The notes: generated from the sequence alone by a model not told the origin. Shown: positions 39,836 through 49,784, counted from the first letter of the stretch. The stretch: DNA of 64,000 nt from an uncultured Lachnospiraceae bacterium (GCA_910586605.1 CAJUJR010000003.1:1-64000), one strand, 5' to 3'. Numbers and translations are program-made.

Positions 39836-42541
39836 ATGCCACTCACACCGATGATGCAGAATTATATAAAAATGAAAGAGGAGTACAAAGATTGTATTCT
39901 TTTTTATCGTTTAGGAGATTTTTATGAAATGTTTTATGAGGATGCGAAGGTCTGTTCAGAAGAACTGGAGCTAACCCTTACAGGAAAAAGCTGTGGATTG
40001 GAGGAAAAAGCGCCAATGTGCGGTGTTCCATTCCATGCGGTGGATGGCTATCTGAATAAATTAGTGACAAAAGGGTATAAAGTAGCGATCTGTGAGCAGG
40101 TGGAAGACCCAAAGACTGCGAAAGGACTTGTAAAAAGGGCTGTTACGCGGGTTGTTACGCCTGGGACAAACCTGAATATGCAGGCGCTTGATGCTTCTAA
40201 AAATAATTACCTGATGTGTGTTGTTTATACGACAAATGCATACGGGGTATCTTATGTCGACGTGACGACAGGCGATTATTATCTGGCAGAATTTTCAGCA
40301 AAAAACCAGCTTCTGGATGAAATTGGGAAAATCATGCCTTCTGAAATTATCTGCAACGATTCTTTTCTGGTATCCGGGGTTGATTTTGAAGATTTACAAG
40401 GAAGGCTTGGCATTGTTGTATCTGCGGTAGACTCGTGGCATTTTGACGGGGAACGGTGCAGTGAAACTTTAAAACGCCATTTTAAAGTAGGCTCTTTAGC
40501 CGGGCTTGGTTTAAATGATTATACGATTGGGATGATTGCTGCGGGAGCCGTTATGCAGTATCTGGAAGAAACCCAGAAAATTTCCCTTGACCATATTACA
40601 AAGCTCCATCCTTACCTTTCGGAACGATATATGCTTCTTGACCGTTCCACACGGAGAAACTTGGAGCTTTGTGAGACAATGCGGGAAAAGGTGAAACGTG
40701 GTTCTCTTTTCTGGGTATTGGATAAGACAAAAACGGCAATGGGAGCCAGGATGCTGCGCAATGCAATTGAGCAGCCGCTTCTAGGGCTGGCAGAAATCAA
40801 CGAGAGGCTTGATACCGTAGAAGCATTAAATGAAAATATTATAAACCGGGAAGAAATCCGGGAATATTTAGGCCCGATTTATGATTTGGAACGCCTGATT
40901 AGCAAAATCAGTTACCGTAGCGCCAATGCTAGGGATTTAATTGCATTCCGCCAGTCCCTTTCTATGCTTCCGCCTATCAAACAGATATTAAATACATATT
41001 CTGGCACGCTTTTAAAAAAGTATGGGGAACAGATGGATGACCTGCAAGGGCTGTATCAGTTAATTGAAGCTTCCATTGAGGAAGAGCCGCCCCTTTCTGT
41101 CCGTGAAGGGGGCATGATACGGGATGGGTACAATGAAGACATTGACCGTTTACGCCATGCAAAAACAGATGGCAAGGAATGGCTTGCAAAACTGTTAGAA
41201 GAAGAAAAAGAACGGACTGGGATAAAGAACTTAAAAATAAAGTATAATAAAGTTTTTGGTTATTACCTGGATGTAACAAATTCCTATCAGAACCTAGTCC
41301 CGGAAGACTGGACAAGGAAGCAGACGCTTGCAAATTCTGAACGCTATACAACACCACGCCTGAAAGAGCTGGAAGATATGATTCTTGGGGCAGAAGACAA
41401 GCTTTATAACTTGGAATACGAAGTATTCTGCCAGGTGAGGGAACAGATTTACCAAGAAATTACGGCTATCCAACAGACTGCCAAGATGATTGCAGCGGTT
41501 GACATGTTTGCCTCTCTTGCGCTTGTTGCAGAACAGAATAATTATATCCGCCCTGTTATGTCGCAGGATGGATGTATTGATATTAAAGAAGGCCGCCATC
41601 CAGTTGTGGAAAAAATGATTCCGCATGATATGTTTGTATCAAATGATACTTACCTGGATGATGGAAAGCATAAAATTGCCGTAATTACCGGCCCGAATAT
41701 GGCGGGGAAATCAACGTATATGCGCCAGACTGCCCTTCTTGTGCTGATGGCGCAGGTTGGTTCTTTTGTGCCTGCTTCTAGTGCTAAGATTGGCGTGGTT
41801 GACCGTATTTTTACAAGAGTCGGGGCGTCTGACGACCTGGCAAGCGGCCAGAGCACCTTTATGGTGGAAATGACAGAGGTTGCCAATATCTTGCGGAATG
41901 CGACAAAAAACAGTTTGATTATCCTGGATGAAATCGGGAGAGGGACAAGTACATTTGACGGGCTAAGCATCGCATGGTCGGTGATTGAACATATTGCAAG
42001 CCCGAAGCTTTTAGGCGCTAAAACATTATTTGCCACACATTACCATGAACTGACAGAGCTGGAAGGGAAGCTTGAGAGTGTTGACAATTATTGTATTGCG
42101 GTAAAAGAGCAGGGGGATGACATTGTCTTTTTAAGGAAAATTATAAAAGGAGGGGCAGATAAAAGCTATGGAATCCAGGTCGCAAAGCTGGCAGGGGTAC
42201 CAGAAAATGTACTGCAGCGTGCAAGGGAGATTGTAGAGCAATTAAGCGACAATGACATTGCATCCCGGGCAAAAGAGATTGATGTGGAATATGAAATCCC
42301 AGATTATCCATATGGGATTAAGCAACAGACAGAGCCAAAACGGAAAATACGGAAAAAAACAGCGTTGCAAGCTGAATCAGATGAACTTGGGCAGATGTCC
42401 CTATTTGATTCATCCAATACAGAGATTAAAACAGACGATATTATTGTGGAACTCCATGAACTGGACTTGTCTGCTACAACGCCGATAGAAGCATTAAATA
42501 TTTTGTATAAGCTACAGATAAAATTAAAAGAACGGATTTAA
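39836..42541 (+). CDS. mutS: DNA mismatch repair protein MutS
   Basis: Recognises mispairs and starts mismatch repair with MutL. 901 residues. N-terminal mismatch-reading domain with FYEMFYEDAK (Phe-x-Glu), connector and lever domains, and the C-terminal ABC-type ATPase: Walker A GPNMAGKST (about 619-627), SGQSTFMVEM, Walker B LIILDEIGRGTSTFDG and FATHYHEL. All functional motifs present. Start set at ATG 39836 (MPLTPMMQNY, the family's usual N-terminus) with GAGG nine bases upstream; ATG 39821 is five codons longer. mutL follows after 145 bases. Confidence 0.97.
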   Translation: MPLTPMMQNYIKMKEEYKDCILFYRLGDFYEMFYEDAKVCSEELELTLTGKSCGLEEKAPMCGVPFHAVDGYLNKLVTKGYKVAICEQVEDPKTAKGLVKRAVTRVVTPGTNLNMQALDASKNNYLMCVVYTTNAYGVSYVDVTTGDYYLAEFSAKNQLLDEIGKIMPSEIICNDSFLVSGVDFEDLQGRLGIVVSAVDSWHFDGERCSETLKRHFKVGSLAGLGLNDYTIGMIAAGAVMQYLEETQKISLDHITKLHPYLSERYMLLDRSTRRNLELCETMREKVKRGSLFWVLDKTKTAMGARMLRNAIEQPLLGLAEINERLDTVEALNENIINREEIREYLGPIYDLERLISKISYRSANARDLIAFRQSLSMLPPIKQILNTYSGTLLKKYGEQMDDLQGLYQLIEASIEEEPPLSVREGGMIRDGYNEDIDRLRHAKTDGKEWLAKLLEEEKERTGIKNLKIKYNKVFGYYLDVTNSYQNLVPEDWTRKQTLANSERYTTPRLKELEDMILGAEDKLYNLEYEVFCQVREQIYQEITAIQQTAKMIAAVDMFASLALVAEQNNYIRPVMSQDGCIDIKEGRHPVVEKMIPHDMFVSNDTYLDDGKHKIAVITGPNMAGKSTYMRQTALLVLMAQVGSFVPASSAKIGVVDRIFTRVGASDDLASGQSTFMVEMTEVANILRNATKNSLIILDEIGRGTSTFDGLSIAWSVIEHIASPKLLGAKTLFATHYHELTELEGKLESVDNYCIAVKEQGDDIVFLRKIIKGGADKSYGIQVAKLAGVPENVLQRAREIVEQLSDNDIASRAKEIDVEYEIPDYPYGIKQQTEPKRKIRKKTALQAESDELGQMSLFDSSNTEIKTDDIIVELHELDLSATTPIEALNILYKLQIKLKERI

Positions 42542-42543
42542 AA

Positions 42544-42570
42544 AAGGGCACCGCCTGCGCTGGTACCCTA
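42544..42570 (+). terminator. Weak hairpin after mutS
   Basis: AAGGGCACC / GGTACCCT arms with one mismatch and no T-run; continuous with repeat A. Incomplete termination, allowing mutS-mutL read-through, is plausible. Confidence 0.4.
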
Positions 42571-42632
42571 GAGCGTGTTTGAAAATTGCTTTTTGCAAGA
42601 TGTGTTTCACACTTTGTGGGAGATTTGTTCGC
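42570..42632 (+). repeat. Dispersed repeat family A, copy 4
   Basis: Almost identical to the copy at 14942: GCGTGTTTGAAAATTGC, TTTTTGCAAGATGTG, TTTCACACTTTGTGGGAG, ATTTGTTCGCG. It lies between mutS and mutL. Confidence 0.75.
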
Positions 42633-42686
42633 GTAATTTCCTATGACACAAAGTATGCAGGAATAGCCCTGGAAGGAGGAAGGTAA

Positions 42687-44717
42687 GTGGCACAGATTCA
42701 CCTGTTAAACCAGGATACCATTAATAAAATTGCTGCTGGGGAAGTAATTGAGCGTCCTATGGCAGTTGTAAAAGAACTGATTGAAAATGCCATTGATGCA
42801 AAAGCTACGGCAGTGACCGTTGAAATCCAGGATGGCGGGAAAGGGCTTATCCGCATTACAGACAATGGAAGCGGCATTGCGCCAGAAGATATTGAACTTG
42901 CCTTTGCCCCGCATGCAACTAGTAAAATTAAGGATGTTACAGATTTATTGGAGATATCAAGCCTTGGTTTCCGTGGGGAAGCGCTGTCAAGCATTGCCTC
43001 TGTTTCACAGCTTGAAATGGTTTCTAAAACAAAGGAAGAACTGATGGGCGTCCGTTATTGCATGGATGGCGGTGAAAAAAAGGCAGAGGAAAACGTGGGC
43101 TGCCCGGATGGCACGACTTTTTTAGTCAGGAATTTATTTTACAATACGCCTGCCCGTTTAAAATTCTTAAAAGCGGCACAGACAGAAGCTGGGTATGTCA
43201 GCGGCCTTGTGGAGCGTATGGCCCTGTCGCACCCCGATATTTCTTTTCGTTTTATTAACCAGAAGCAGACCAAGCTTTCTACTTCTGGCAATGGGAATTT
43301 AAAAGATGTCATCTACCATATCTATGGAAGAGAAATTGCGGCAAACCTGATTGAGGCAGTACAGAATGAAGTGTTTTGCAAAATATCGGGCTTTATTGGC
43401 AAACCAGTTATTTCACGCGGAAACCGCAATATGATGAACTATTTTATCAATGGCCGTTATATCAAAAGCCAGGTAATCAGCCGGGCAATCGAAGAAGCAT
43501 ACGCGCCGTATTCTATGCAGCACCGTTATCCATTTACTGTACTCCACATCCTGGTAGATTCCCAGTATATAGATGTCAATGTGCATCCCCAGAAAATGGA
43601 AATCCGTTTCAATAATGAAAAAGAAATCTTCCAAAGCGTTTATCATGGGATTTCTGAGTCATTAAAACATAAAGAATATATTCCGGAGGTTACCTTCCAA
43701 ACAAAGAAAGAGCCAGAGAAAAAGAAAATAACCCCAATTGAACCATTTGAAAAAAAACGTCGGGAAGAATTAGATAAAAGCCAGGGGGTGAGCAGTAAAT
43801 TACAGTATCAGGCTCAAAATATTGAAATTCCTGAAAAATCTCAGTATCAAAACAAGCTTGTAAAAACAGATGAAACATCTTATTATTTACAGGAAAATGC
43901 AAAACTTCCCGTAAAAGAACAAAAGCCAGGACAAAATCCGGGCAGCCGGAAACAAGATAACCTGAAAATTTTAGATGAGTTGACAAAAGATGGGAAGGAA
44001 ACGGAATATGTTGCAGAAAATCCAGAATACCCTTCCTCTGGCACTGGCCTAAAAACGGATTCTATATTAAAAGAGCCTGTTAAAAATGAAAAACAGGAAA
44101 CACTGTTTGAAGAGGTTTTTTTGTCGGAAAAAGTACAGAATGAAGTAAAAATTATCGGACAGGTATTCTCTACTTATTGGATTTTGCAATATGAAGATAC
44201 CATGTATTTGATTGACCAGCATGCCGCGCATGAAAAAGTCCTGTTTGAACGTTTTATGAAAGAAATACAGGCAAAAAAGCCAATGACGCAGCTTTTGCAG
44301 CCGCCTGCCATTTTAACACTATCCATGATGCAATGCCAGGCGGTGGAAGAAAATATAGAGATTTTTAGCAAGCTTGGATACCAGATAGAACATTTTGGCG
44401 GCAGGGAATACGCGGTAACCGGCGTCCCAGCACATTTACCATCGATTGGGACGAGGGAACTTCTGACAGAAATAATTGATACCTTAGCAGAAGAGGTTGG
44501 AAGGGCCAGGAAGCCGGAAATCCTGCTTGATAAGATTGCTTCCATGTCCTGCAAAGCAGCAGTCAAAGGAAACCAGAAACTTCCAGCAGAACAAGTACAG
44601 GAGCTTTTAAAAGAACTGATGGCTTTAGAAAACCCATATCATTGCCCGCATGGCCGGCCGACTATGATACGCATGACGAAAAAAGAACTAGAAAAGAGGT
44701 TTAAAAGGATTGTATAA
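42687..44717 (+). CDS. mutL: DNA mismatch repair protein MutL, endonuclease type
   Basis: Links MutS recognition to strand incision. 676 residues. N-terminal GHKL ATPase: ELIENAIDAKATAV, DNGSGI, LGFRGEALSSIASV. A charged linker at about 340-480, then the C-terminal dimerisation/endonuclease domain with DQHAAHEKVLFE (Asp510 onward; the DQHA(X)2E(X)4E nickase motif), SCKAAVKG and CPHGRPT. The presence of the nickase motif fits an organism without MutH. Start is GTG 42687 after GGAAGGAGGAAGG. Overlaps miaA. Confidence 0.95.
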   Translation: MAQIHLLNQDTINKIAAGEVIERPMAVVKELIENAIDAKATAVTVEIQDGGKGLIRITDNGSGIAPEDIELAFAPHATSKIKDVTDLLEISSLGFRGEALSSIASVSQLEMVSKTKEELMGVRYCMDGGEKKAEENVGCPDGTTFLVRNLFYNTPARLKFLKAAQTEAGYVSGLVERMALSHPDISFRFINQKQTKLSTSGNGNLKDVIYHIYGREIAANLIEAVQNEVFCKISGFIGKPVISRGNRNMMNYFINGRYIKSQVISRAIEEAYAPYSMQHRYPFTVLHILVDSQYIDVNVHPQKMEIRFNNEKEIFQSVYHGISESLKHKEYIPEVTFQTKKEPEKKKITPIEPFEKKRREELDKSQGVSSKLQYQAQNIEIPEKSQYQNKLVKTDETSYYLQENAKLPVKEQKPGQNPGSRKQDNLKILDELTKDGKETEYVAENPEYPSSGTGLKTDSILKEPVKNEKQETLFEEVFLSEKVQNEVKIIGQVFSTYWILQYEDTMYLIDQHAAHEKVLFERFMKEIQAKKPMTQLLQPPAILTLSMMQCQAVEENIEIFSKLGYQIEHFGGREYAVTGVPAHLPSIGTRELLTEIIDTLAEEVGRARKPEILLDKIASMSCKAAVKGNQKLPAEQVQELLKELMALENPYHCPHGRPTMIRMTKKELEKRFKRIV

Positions 44718-45654
44718 GAAAAAACCGCTACTGATTTTAACAGGGCCTACAGCAGTAGGAAAAACATCTTTATCAATTGGCCTTGCAAAAGCTTTAAATG
44801 GAGAAATTATTTCTGCGGACTCCATGCAGGTATACCGCCATATGGATATTGGGACTGCAAAAATAAAAAAAGAACAGATGCAGGGAATCCCTCATTATCT
44901 AATTGATGAATATGAGCCTTTTGAAGAGTTTAATGTAGCTGTCTTCCAGGCACGTTGCAAAGAGTGTATTGAAGAAATCCATAAAAAAGGAAAGCTGCCA
45001 ATCCTTGTAGGAGGCACAGGGTTTTATATCCAGTCCGTCTTGTATTCTGTTAATTTTGAAGAAACAGAAGCAGACAGCGCATACCGTACAGAACTTACCG
45101 CGTTTGCAAAGGAGCATGGGACGGCTGCACTGCATGAAAAGCTTATACTGGTAGATAGGGAGTCTGCAGAAACTATCCATCCCAATAATGTAAAACGTGT
45201 TATCCGTGCTTTGGAATATTACAAGCAGACTGGGCAAAAAATATCGGAGCATAATAAAGTGCAGCAGGGCAAAGAACCTGCATATGATTTCCGCTATTAT
45301 GCCTTAACCCTTCCAAGGGAAATTTTATATAAAAGGATTAACCAAAGAGTGGATTCCATGAGGGAAGAAGGCCTGGTGGAAGAGGTAAAAAAACTTCTTG
45401 CAATGGGATGTAAAAGAGAAATGGTTTCCATGCAGGGCCTGGGCTATAAAGAGATTCTATCTGCCCTGGAGGGGGAAGGCACATTGGAACATGCTTTTGA
45501 ACGGATTAAGCAGGAGACAAGGCATTTTGCCAAACGCCAGTTTACATGGTTTAAAAGAGAACGGGATGTGACATGGATTGACAAAGGGCAGTTCCAAAGT
45601 GAGGAAGCGCTTCTTGCCTATTGCATCCAGGATTGGCAAACACACTTTAGATAA
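44710..45654 (+). CDS. miaA: tRNA dimethylallyltransferase
   Basis: Adds a dimethylallyl group to A37 of UNN-decoding tRNAs. 314 residues. P-loop LTGPTAVGKTSLS, ISADSMQVYRHMDIGTAK, PHYLIDEYEPFEEFNVAVF, VGGTGFYIQSVLY and RVIRALEYYKQTG are all family blocks. It begins with TTG 44710 inside the end of mutL (8-base overlap), an arrangement typical of the mutS-mutL-miaA cluster in Clostridia. Confidence 0.94.
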   Translation: MYKKKPLLILTGPTAVGKTSLSIGLAKALNGEIISADSMQVYRHMDIGTAKIKKEQMQGIPHYLIDEYEPFEEFNVAVFQARCKECIEEIHKKGKLPILVGGTGFYIQSVLYSVNFEETEADSAYRTELTAFAKEHGTAALHEKLILVDRESAETIHPNNVKRVIRALEYYKQTGQKISEHNKVQQGKEPAYDFRYYALTLPREILYKRINQRVDSMREEGLVEEVKKLLAMGCKREMVSMQGLGYKEILSALEGEGTLEHAFERIKQETRHFAKRQFTWFKRERDVTWIDKGQFQSEEALLAYCIQDWQTHFR

Positions 45655-45678
45655 ATATAAAAAAGAAAGGAAAATGAA

Positions 45679-46971
45679 ATGGATACACTGAAAGAAATCT
45701 ATTTATCAGCAGGAATTGAGCAGGATGTCTATGAATTTTGCAATAATATCATAAAAAATTTAGAAAATAGGTTTAAACAGATAGAGGAAGTGGCAGAATT
45801 TAACCAGATGAAGGTGCTTCGTGCAATGCAGCGCCAAAAAGTAAGCACGGCGTGTTTTGAGTCCACTACCGGCTATGGGTATGATGATTTGGGAAGGGAA
45901 ACCTTAGAAGCTGTTTATGCAGATGTTTTTGGCACAGAAGCTGCATTAGTACGCCCGCAGCTAACCTGCGGCACCCATGCATTAACGGTTGCACTGTCCG
46001 CTATCTTACGGCCCGGCGATGAGCTGTTGTCCCCGGTTGGGAAGCCTTATGATACCCTAGAAGGGGTAATTGGCATCAAAGAAGATAACCCGCCTGGTTC
46101 GTTAAAGGAATTTGGAATATCATACCGCCAAGTAGATTTAAAAGAAGATGGCAGTTTTGACCTGGAAGGAGTAAAAGCTGCACTAAATGAAAAGACAAAA
46201 TTGGTTACGATACAACGTTCCAAAGGCTATGCTACACGCAAAACGCTGTCTGTAGAACGGATTGGGGAATTGATTTCCTACATTAAGTCAATCAAACCAG
46301 ATGTTATCTGCATGGTCGATAATTGTTATGGAGAATTTGTTGAAACAAAAGAACCGACACAATATGGTGCTGATTTATGTGTTGGGTCGCTGATTAAGAA
46401 CCCAGGCGGCGGATTGGCGCCAATTGGAGGCTATATTGCCGGAAAAGAGGAACTTATTGACCTGTGTGCTTACCGTTTGACAGCCCCAGGGCTTGGGAAA
46501 GAAGTCGGTGCGACGCTTGGCGTGAACCAGTCTTTTTTCCAGGGATTTTTCCTTGCGCCGTCTGTAACGGCAGGGGCGTTAAAAGGGGCTGTTTTCGCAG
46601 CGAATATTTATGAAAAGCTAGGTTTTTCTGTTGTCCCAGACAGTACAGAATCGCGGCATGATATTATCCAGGCCGTTACCCTTGGTTCTGCTGAAGCCGT
46701 GGTTGCCTTTTGCCAGGGAATCCAGGCGGCTTCCCCAGTAGACAGCCATGTACAGCCAGAGCCTTATGCCATGCCTGGATATCACAGTGATGTTATTATG
46801 GCGGCAGGGGCGTTTGTACAAGGCTCTTCCATAGAACTCAGTGCAGACGGGCCGATTGAACCGCCTTATGCAGTCTATTTCCAAGGAGGGCTGACATGGC
46901 ATCATGCTAGATATGGGATTACCATGTCTTTGCAATATATGAAAAATGCGAATTTAGTAAAAATATTGTAA
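45679..46971 (+). CDS. PLP-dependent methionine gamma-lyase family protein
   Basis: 430 residues, the group often labelled aluminium resistance protein. Fold-type I PLP enzyme: YGYDDLGRETLEAVYADVFGTEAALVRPQLTCGTHALTVAL, LVTIQRSKGYATRK, MVDNCYGEFVETKEP (conserved Asp for PLP) and DLCVGSLIKNPGGGLAPIGGYIAG with the PLP lysine. Lyase or C-S bond-cleaving activity is predicted; physiological substrate unproven. ATG 45679 follows AAAGAAAGG. It commonly follows miaA in Lachnospiraceae, and here starts 25 bases after it. Confidence 0.88.
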   Translation: MDTLKEIYLSAGIEQDVYEFCNNIIKNLENRFKQIEEVAEFNQMKVLRAMQRQKVSTACFESTTGYGYDDLGRETLEAVYADVFGTEAALVRPQLTCGTHALTVALSAILRPGDELLSPVGKPYDTLEGVIGIKEDNPPGSLKEFGISYRQVDLKEDGSFDLEGVKAALNEKTKLVTIQRSKGYATRKTLSVERIGELISYIKSIKPDVICMVDNCYGEFVETKEPTQYGADLCVGSLIKNPGGGLAPIGGYIAGKEELIDLCAYRLTAPGLGKEVGATLGVNQSFFQGFFLAPSVTAGALKGAVFAANIYEKLGFSVVPDSTESRHDIIQAVTLGSAEAVVAFCQGIQAASPVDSHVQPEPYAMPGYHSDVIMAAGAFVQGSSIELSADGPIEPPYAVYFQGGLTWHHARYGITMSLQYMKNANLVKIL

Positions 46972-46984
46972 ATTTCATTAAATA

Positions 46985-46993
46985 TTTGTCGAA
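46985..46993 (+). promoter_or_regulatory. Candidate Spo0A box upstream of radC-mreB
   Basis: TTTGTCGAA is a perfect match to the 0A-box consensus TTTGTCRAA, in the 176-base gap before radC. About one such match is expected by chance in a 64-kb window on two strands, so it is only suggestive. Confidence 0.25.
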
Positions 46994-47147
46994 ATACCGA
47001 AAATGGGTTCCTACAAAGGGATTTCTTCACGAAAAATACACGACATTTTCCTACTTCCCTTCTATACAAAAAATTGATTTTGTGATAACATAGGTATTGT
47101 GTGTATTTATGGAAAATAGTGGGGAGCCTTCTGAAAAAGGAGGCAAT

Positions 47148-47870
47148 ATGGAAAAAAACAGTATTACAATGAAGGAGCTGCCAGAGTCAGAACAGCCTTA
47201 TGAAAAATGTGAAAAATATGGGGCAAACTGCCTGTCAGACAGCGAACTTTTAGCAGTTATCCTTCGTACAGGAAGCCGTGGGGAGTGTTCAACAGCACTT
47301 GCCAGAAGGCTTTTGCAGCAGCTTCCCGGTAAGTCCATTACCGGCCTGTTTCATAGTTCTTTTGAACAATTACGGGAAATTAAAGGAATTGGAAAAGTCA
47401 AATCCATCCAGCTCCTATGCCTGACAGAGATTACTAAGCGGATGCTGAAAGGAAGAAAGCAGTTAGAGACCTTAATCTGTGAGCAGCCGGCGCAGATTGC
47501 GGCATATTTTATGCCGTCCATGCGTTTTCTGGAAACAGAACAGGTGCGCCTCCTCATTTTAAATGGAAGACATGCCGCTGTAAATAACCTTTTAATTTCA
47601 AACGGTTCTTTTAATTCTGCAATGGCTTCACCAAGGGAAGTATTTTACTATGCATTAAAACATAAAGCAGTTGCAATTATACTGCTGCATAACCACCCGT
47701 CCGGCGACCCGTCGCCAAGCCGGGAAGACCTGCTTCTGACAAAAAGGATTGCAGAAACAGGGCAGCTTATAGGGATTCCGCTTTTAGACCATATTATTAT
47801 TGGCGACAACCGCTATGTCAGCGTAAAAGAAAGCGGATATTCCAAAATGTTGGACAAACAGGAAAAATGA
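47148..47870 (+). CDS. radC: RadC-family JAB-domain protein
   Basis: 240 residues. N-terminal helix-hairpin-helix region (LSDSELLAVILRTGSRGECSTALARRLL ... LREIKGIGKVKSIQL) and a C-terminal JAB/MPN metalloprotein domain with the EVFYYALKHKAVAIILLHNHPSGDPSPSREDLLLTKRI motif (HxHx7-10D-type zinc site). Despite the name, a DNA repair role is unproven. Start ATG 47148 follows AAAGGAGG; longer starts at 47097 (TTG) and 47109 lack a site. First gene of the radC-mreBCD run, as in many Firmicutes. Confidence 0.92.
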   Translation: MEKNSITMKELPESEQPYEKCEKYGANCLSDSELLAVILRTGSRGECSTALARRLLQQLPGKSITGLFHSSFEQLREIKGIGKVKSIQLLCLTEITKRMLKGRKQLETLICEQPAQIAAYFMPSMRFLETEQVRLLILNGRHAAVNNLLISNGSFNSAMASPREVFYYALKHKAVAIILLHNHPSGDPSPSREDLLLTKRIAETGQLIGIPLLDHIIIGDNRYVSVKESGYSKMLDKQEK

Positions 47871-47889
47871 CTGGAAAAGAGGTTTTTTC

Positions 47890-48900
47890 ATGGCAAAAAA
47901 GACTTTTGGTATTGATTTTGGAACCAGTACCATTAAAGTATATAAAAACGGGGACGGCATCATTTTATTAGAAAAAAATGCCGTATCAACTGTTGGGAAG
48001 GAAAAGAAACCGGTTGCCATCGGTGAAAAAGCATATGAAATGTATGAAAAGGCACCGCCAAGCATCCATGTGTCACTGCCGCTGAGCAGAGGGGTTGTTT
48101 CCCACCTGGATGATATGGTAGCGCTTTGGAATTTTATGGGACAAGCTGTTTCTGGAAAGAAAAAGATGAAACGCTGCCAATTCTATATTGCGGTTCCGGC
48201 AGATATTACAGAAGTTGAAAAACAGGCTTATTCAAAAATCATTACGCAGTCAGAAAGCACACCACAAAAGGTCTGCCTGATTGATAAACCAATTGCAGAT
48301 GCTTATGGGCTTGGCCTGGACATTGAGCGCTCCCGCGGCATATTGATCGCAAACCTAGGGGCGGACACGGCAGAAATTTCCATCCTTTCACTAGGGGGGA
48401 TTGTAGTTTCCAAGTTGATGCCTTATGGCGGCAATGACTTTGACCGTGCAATCCAAAATTATGTACGGAAAAAATACAATTTTGTGATTGGCCTTAAAAC
48501 GGCAGAACAGATAAAAATAAAACTTGTCTCTGCGATGGAATCCGATCAGTCATATACAGTAGTTGGAAGAGATGTATTAAAAGGGCTTCCGGGAAAAATA
48601 ACGCTTACCGCAAAAGAAATATATCCTCTGGCAAAAGATATCTTTTTCTCTTTTGCAGCACAAATCCGCTCCATGTTGGAGCATATACCGCCGGAGATTT
48701 CTTCAGAAATCATACATAACGGCATTTATTTAACAGGTGGGACTTCATTTGTAGAAGGCCTGAACCAGTTCCTTGCCAATGAAGTCAATGTGAAAATAAA
48801 TACGACAAATGATGCGCAAAAAACAGTAGTTGCCGGAATCGGCTATCTGTCGGAGCATCCGAAAATAGCTGCAAAATATGCAGTTCCTCTTGAGCAATAG
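47890..48900 (+). CDS. mreB: Rod shape-determining protein MreB
   Basis: Actin-like filament protein that guides lateral wall synthesis under the membrane. 336 residues with ATPase blocks FGIDFGTSTIKVYKNG (phosphate 1), LIDKPIADAYGLGLD (connect 1), LIANLGADTAEISILSLGGIV (phosphate 2) and IYLTGGTSFVEGLNQFL (adenosine). It is somewhat diverged from the classic DxGTANT/DIGGGTT motifs (GTSTIKV, NLGADTAEI), suggesting an MreB-like or Mbl-type variant. It precedes mreC, mreD and a PBP2, which supports a rod-complex role. Confidence 0.9.
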   Translation: MAKKTFGIDFGTSTIKVYKNGDGIILLEKNAVSTVGKEKKPVAIGEKAYEMYEKAPPSIHVSLPLSRGVVSHLDDMVALWNFMGQAVSGKKKMKRCQFYIAVPADITEVEKQAYSKIITQSESTPQKVCLIDKPIADAYGLGLDIERSRGILIANLGADTAEISILSLGGIVVSKLMPYGGNDFDRAIQNYVRKKYNFVIGLKTAEQIKIKLVSAMESDQSYTVVGRDVLKGLPGKITLTAKEIYPLAKDIFFSFAAQIRSMLEHIPPEISSEIIHNGIYLTGGTSFVEGLNQFLANEVNVKINTTNDAQKTVVAGIGYLSEHPKIAAKYAVPLEQ

Positions 48901-48917
48901 AGGGAATAGGGGGAAAT

Positions 48918-49784
48918 ATGCGTAAGAAGACGAAAATAACAATTGATCCAAAATATGTGTTAGCGGCAGTCCTTATTTTCTGTGTCGTACTTGGTGTTAT
49001 TTCCTATCGTTTTGAAGAAAAAATGACGCCAATACGGTCTGCGGCAGGAAATGCCGTAATACCTATGCAGAAAGGGATAAATTCCATAGGGCGGATGCTT
49101 TCTGACAAGCTGGATTATCTTACGACAATGAAAAAAACAGTAGATGAAAATAAAAAATTAAAAGAAGAACTTGCAAAGCTGTCAGCAGAAAATAAGCTGC
49201 TGCAGCAGGATAAATACGAACTTGATAATTTCCGCAAGCTCTATGATTTAGATGAACAATATGCCGGATATCCAAAAGTTGCCGCCAGGGTAATAAATGG
49301 AGACCCAACAAACTGGAATAATATTTTTATTATTGATAAAGGGACGGATGACGGACTGAAGAAGAACATGAACGTTATGGCGGGAGATGGGCTGGTCGGG
49401 ATTATTACCGAGGTAAATAAATCTTATGCCAAAGTACGTTCTATTATAGATGATGACAGCAATGTTTACGGCACGGTACTGAAAAATTCAGAAAACTGTA
49501 TAATAAGCGGAAACCTGACTCTAATGAAAGATGGTGTAATAGATGTAACAGGGATTGACGGCAATATTAAAATTGAAGATGGCGCTGAAATTGTCACTTC
49601 ACAGATTAGCGATAAATATCTTCCGGGAATTTTAATCGGTTATGTCAGGGATTTAAAAAAGGATTCTTCTAATATTACACAAAGAGGTTTTTTGACGCCG
49701 GTTGTAGATTTTTCCAATCTTGACATGGTATTTGTAATTACAGAAGTGAAGGACTCAGCCGAGTTAGAGGAGATGCTTAAATGA
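48918..49784 (+). CDS. mreC: Rod shape-determining protein MreC
   Basis: Bitopic membrane protein linking MreB to the wall synthases. 288 residues: short cytosolic basic N-terminus, one transmembrane helix (about 12-30), a coiled coil (about 65-105: TVDENKKLKEELAKLSAENKLLQQDKYELDNFR) and two beta-barrel domains with NWNNIFIIDKGTDDGLKKNMNVMAGDGLVGIITEVN and a PGILIGYV segment. ATG 48918 follows AGGGGG; its end overlaps mreD by four bases. Confidence 0.93.
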   Translation: MRKKTKITIDPKYVLAAVLIFCVVLGVISYRFEEKMTPIRSAAGNAVIPMQKGINSIGRMLSDKLDYLTTMKKTVDENKKLKEELAKLSAENKLLQQDKYELDNFRKLYDLDEQYAGYPKVAARVINGDPTNWNNIFIIDKGTDDGLKKNMNVMAGDGLVGIITEVNKSYAKVRSIIDDDSNVYGTVLKNSENCIISGNLTLMKDGVIDVTGIDGNIKIEDGAEIVTSQISDKYLPGILIGYVRDLKKDSSNITQRGFLTPVVDFSNLDMVFVITEVKDSAELEEMLK

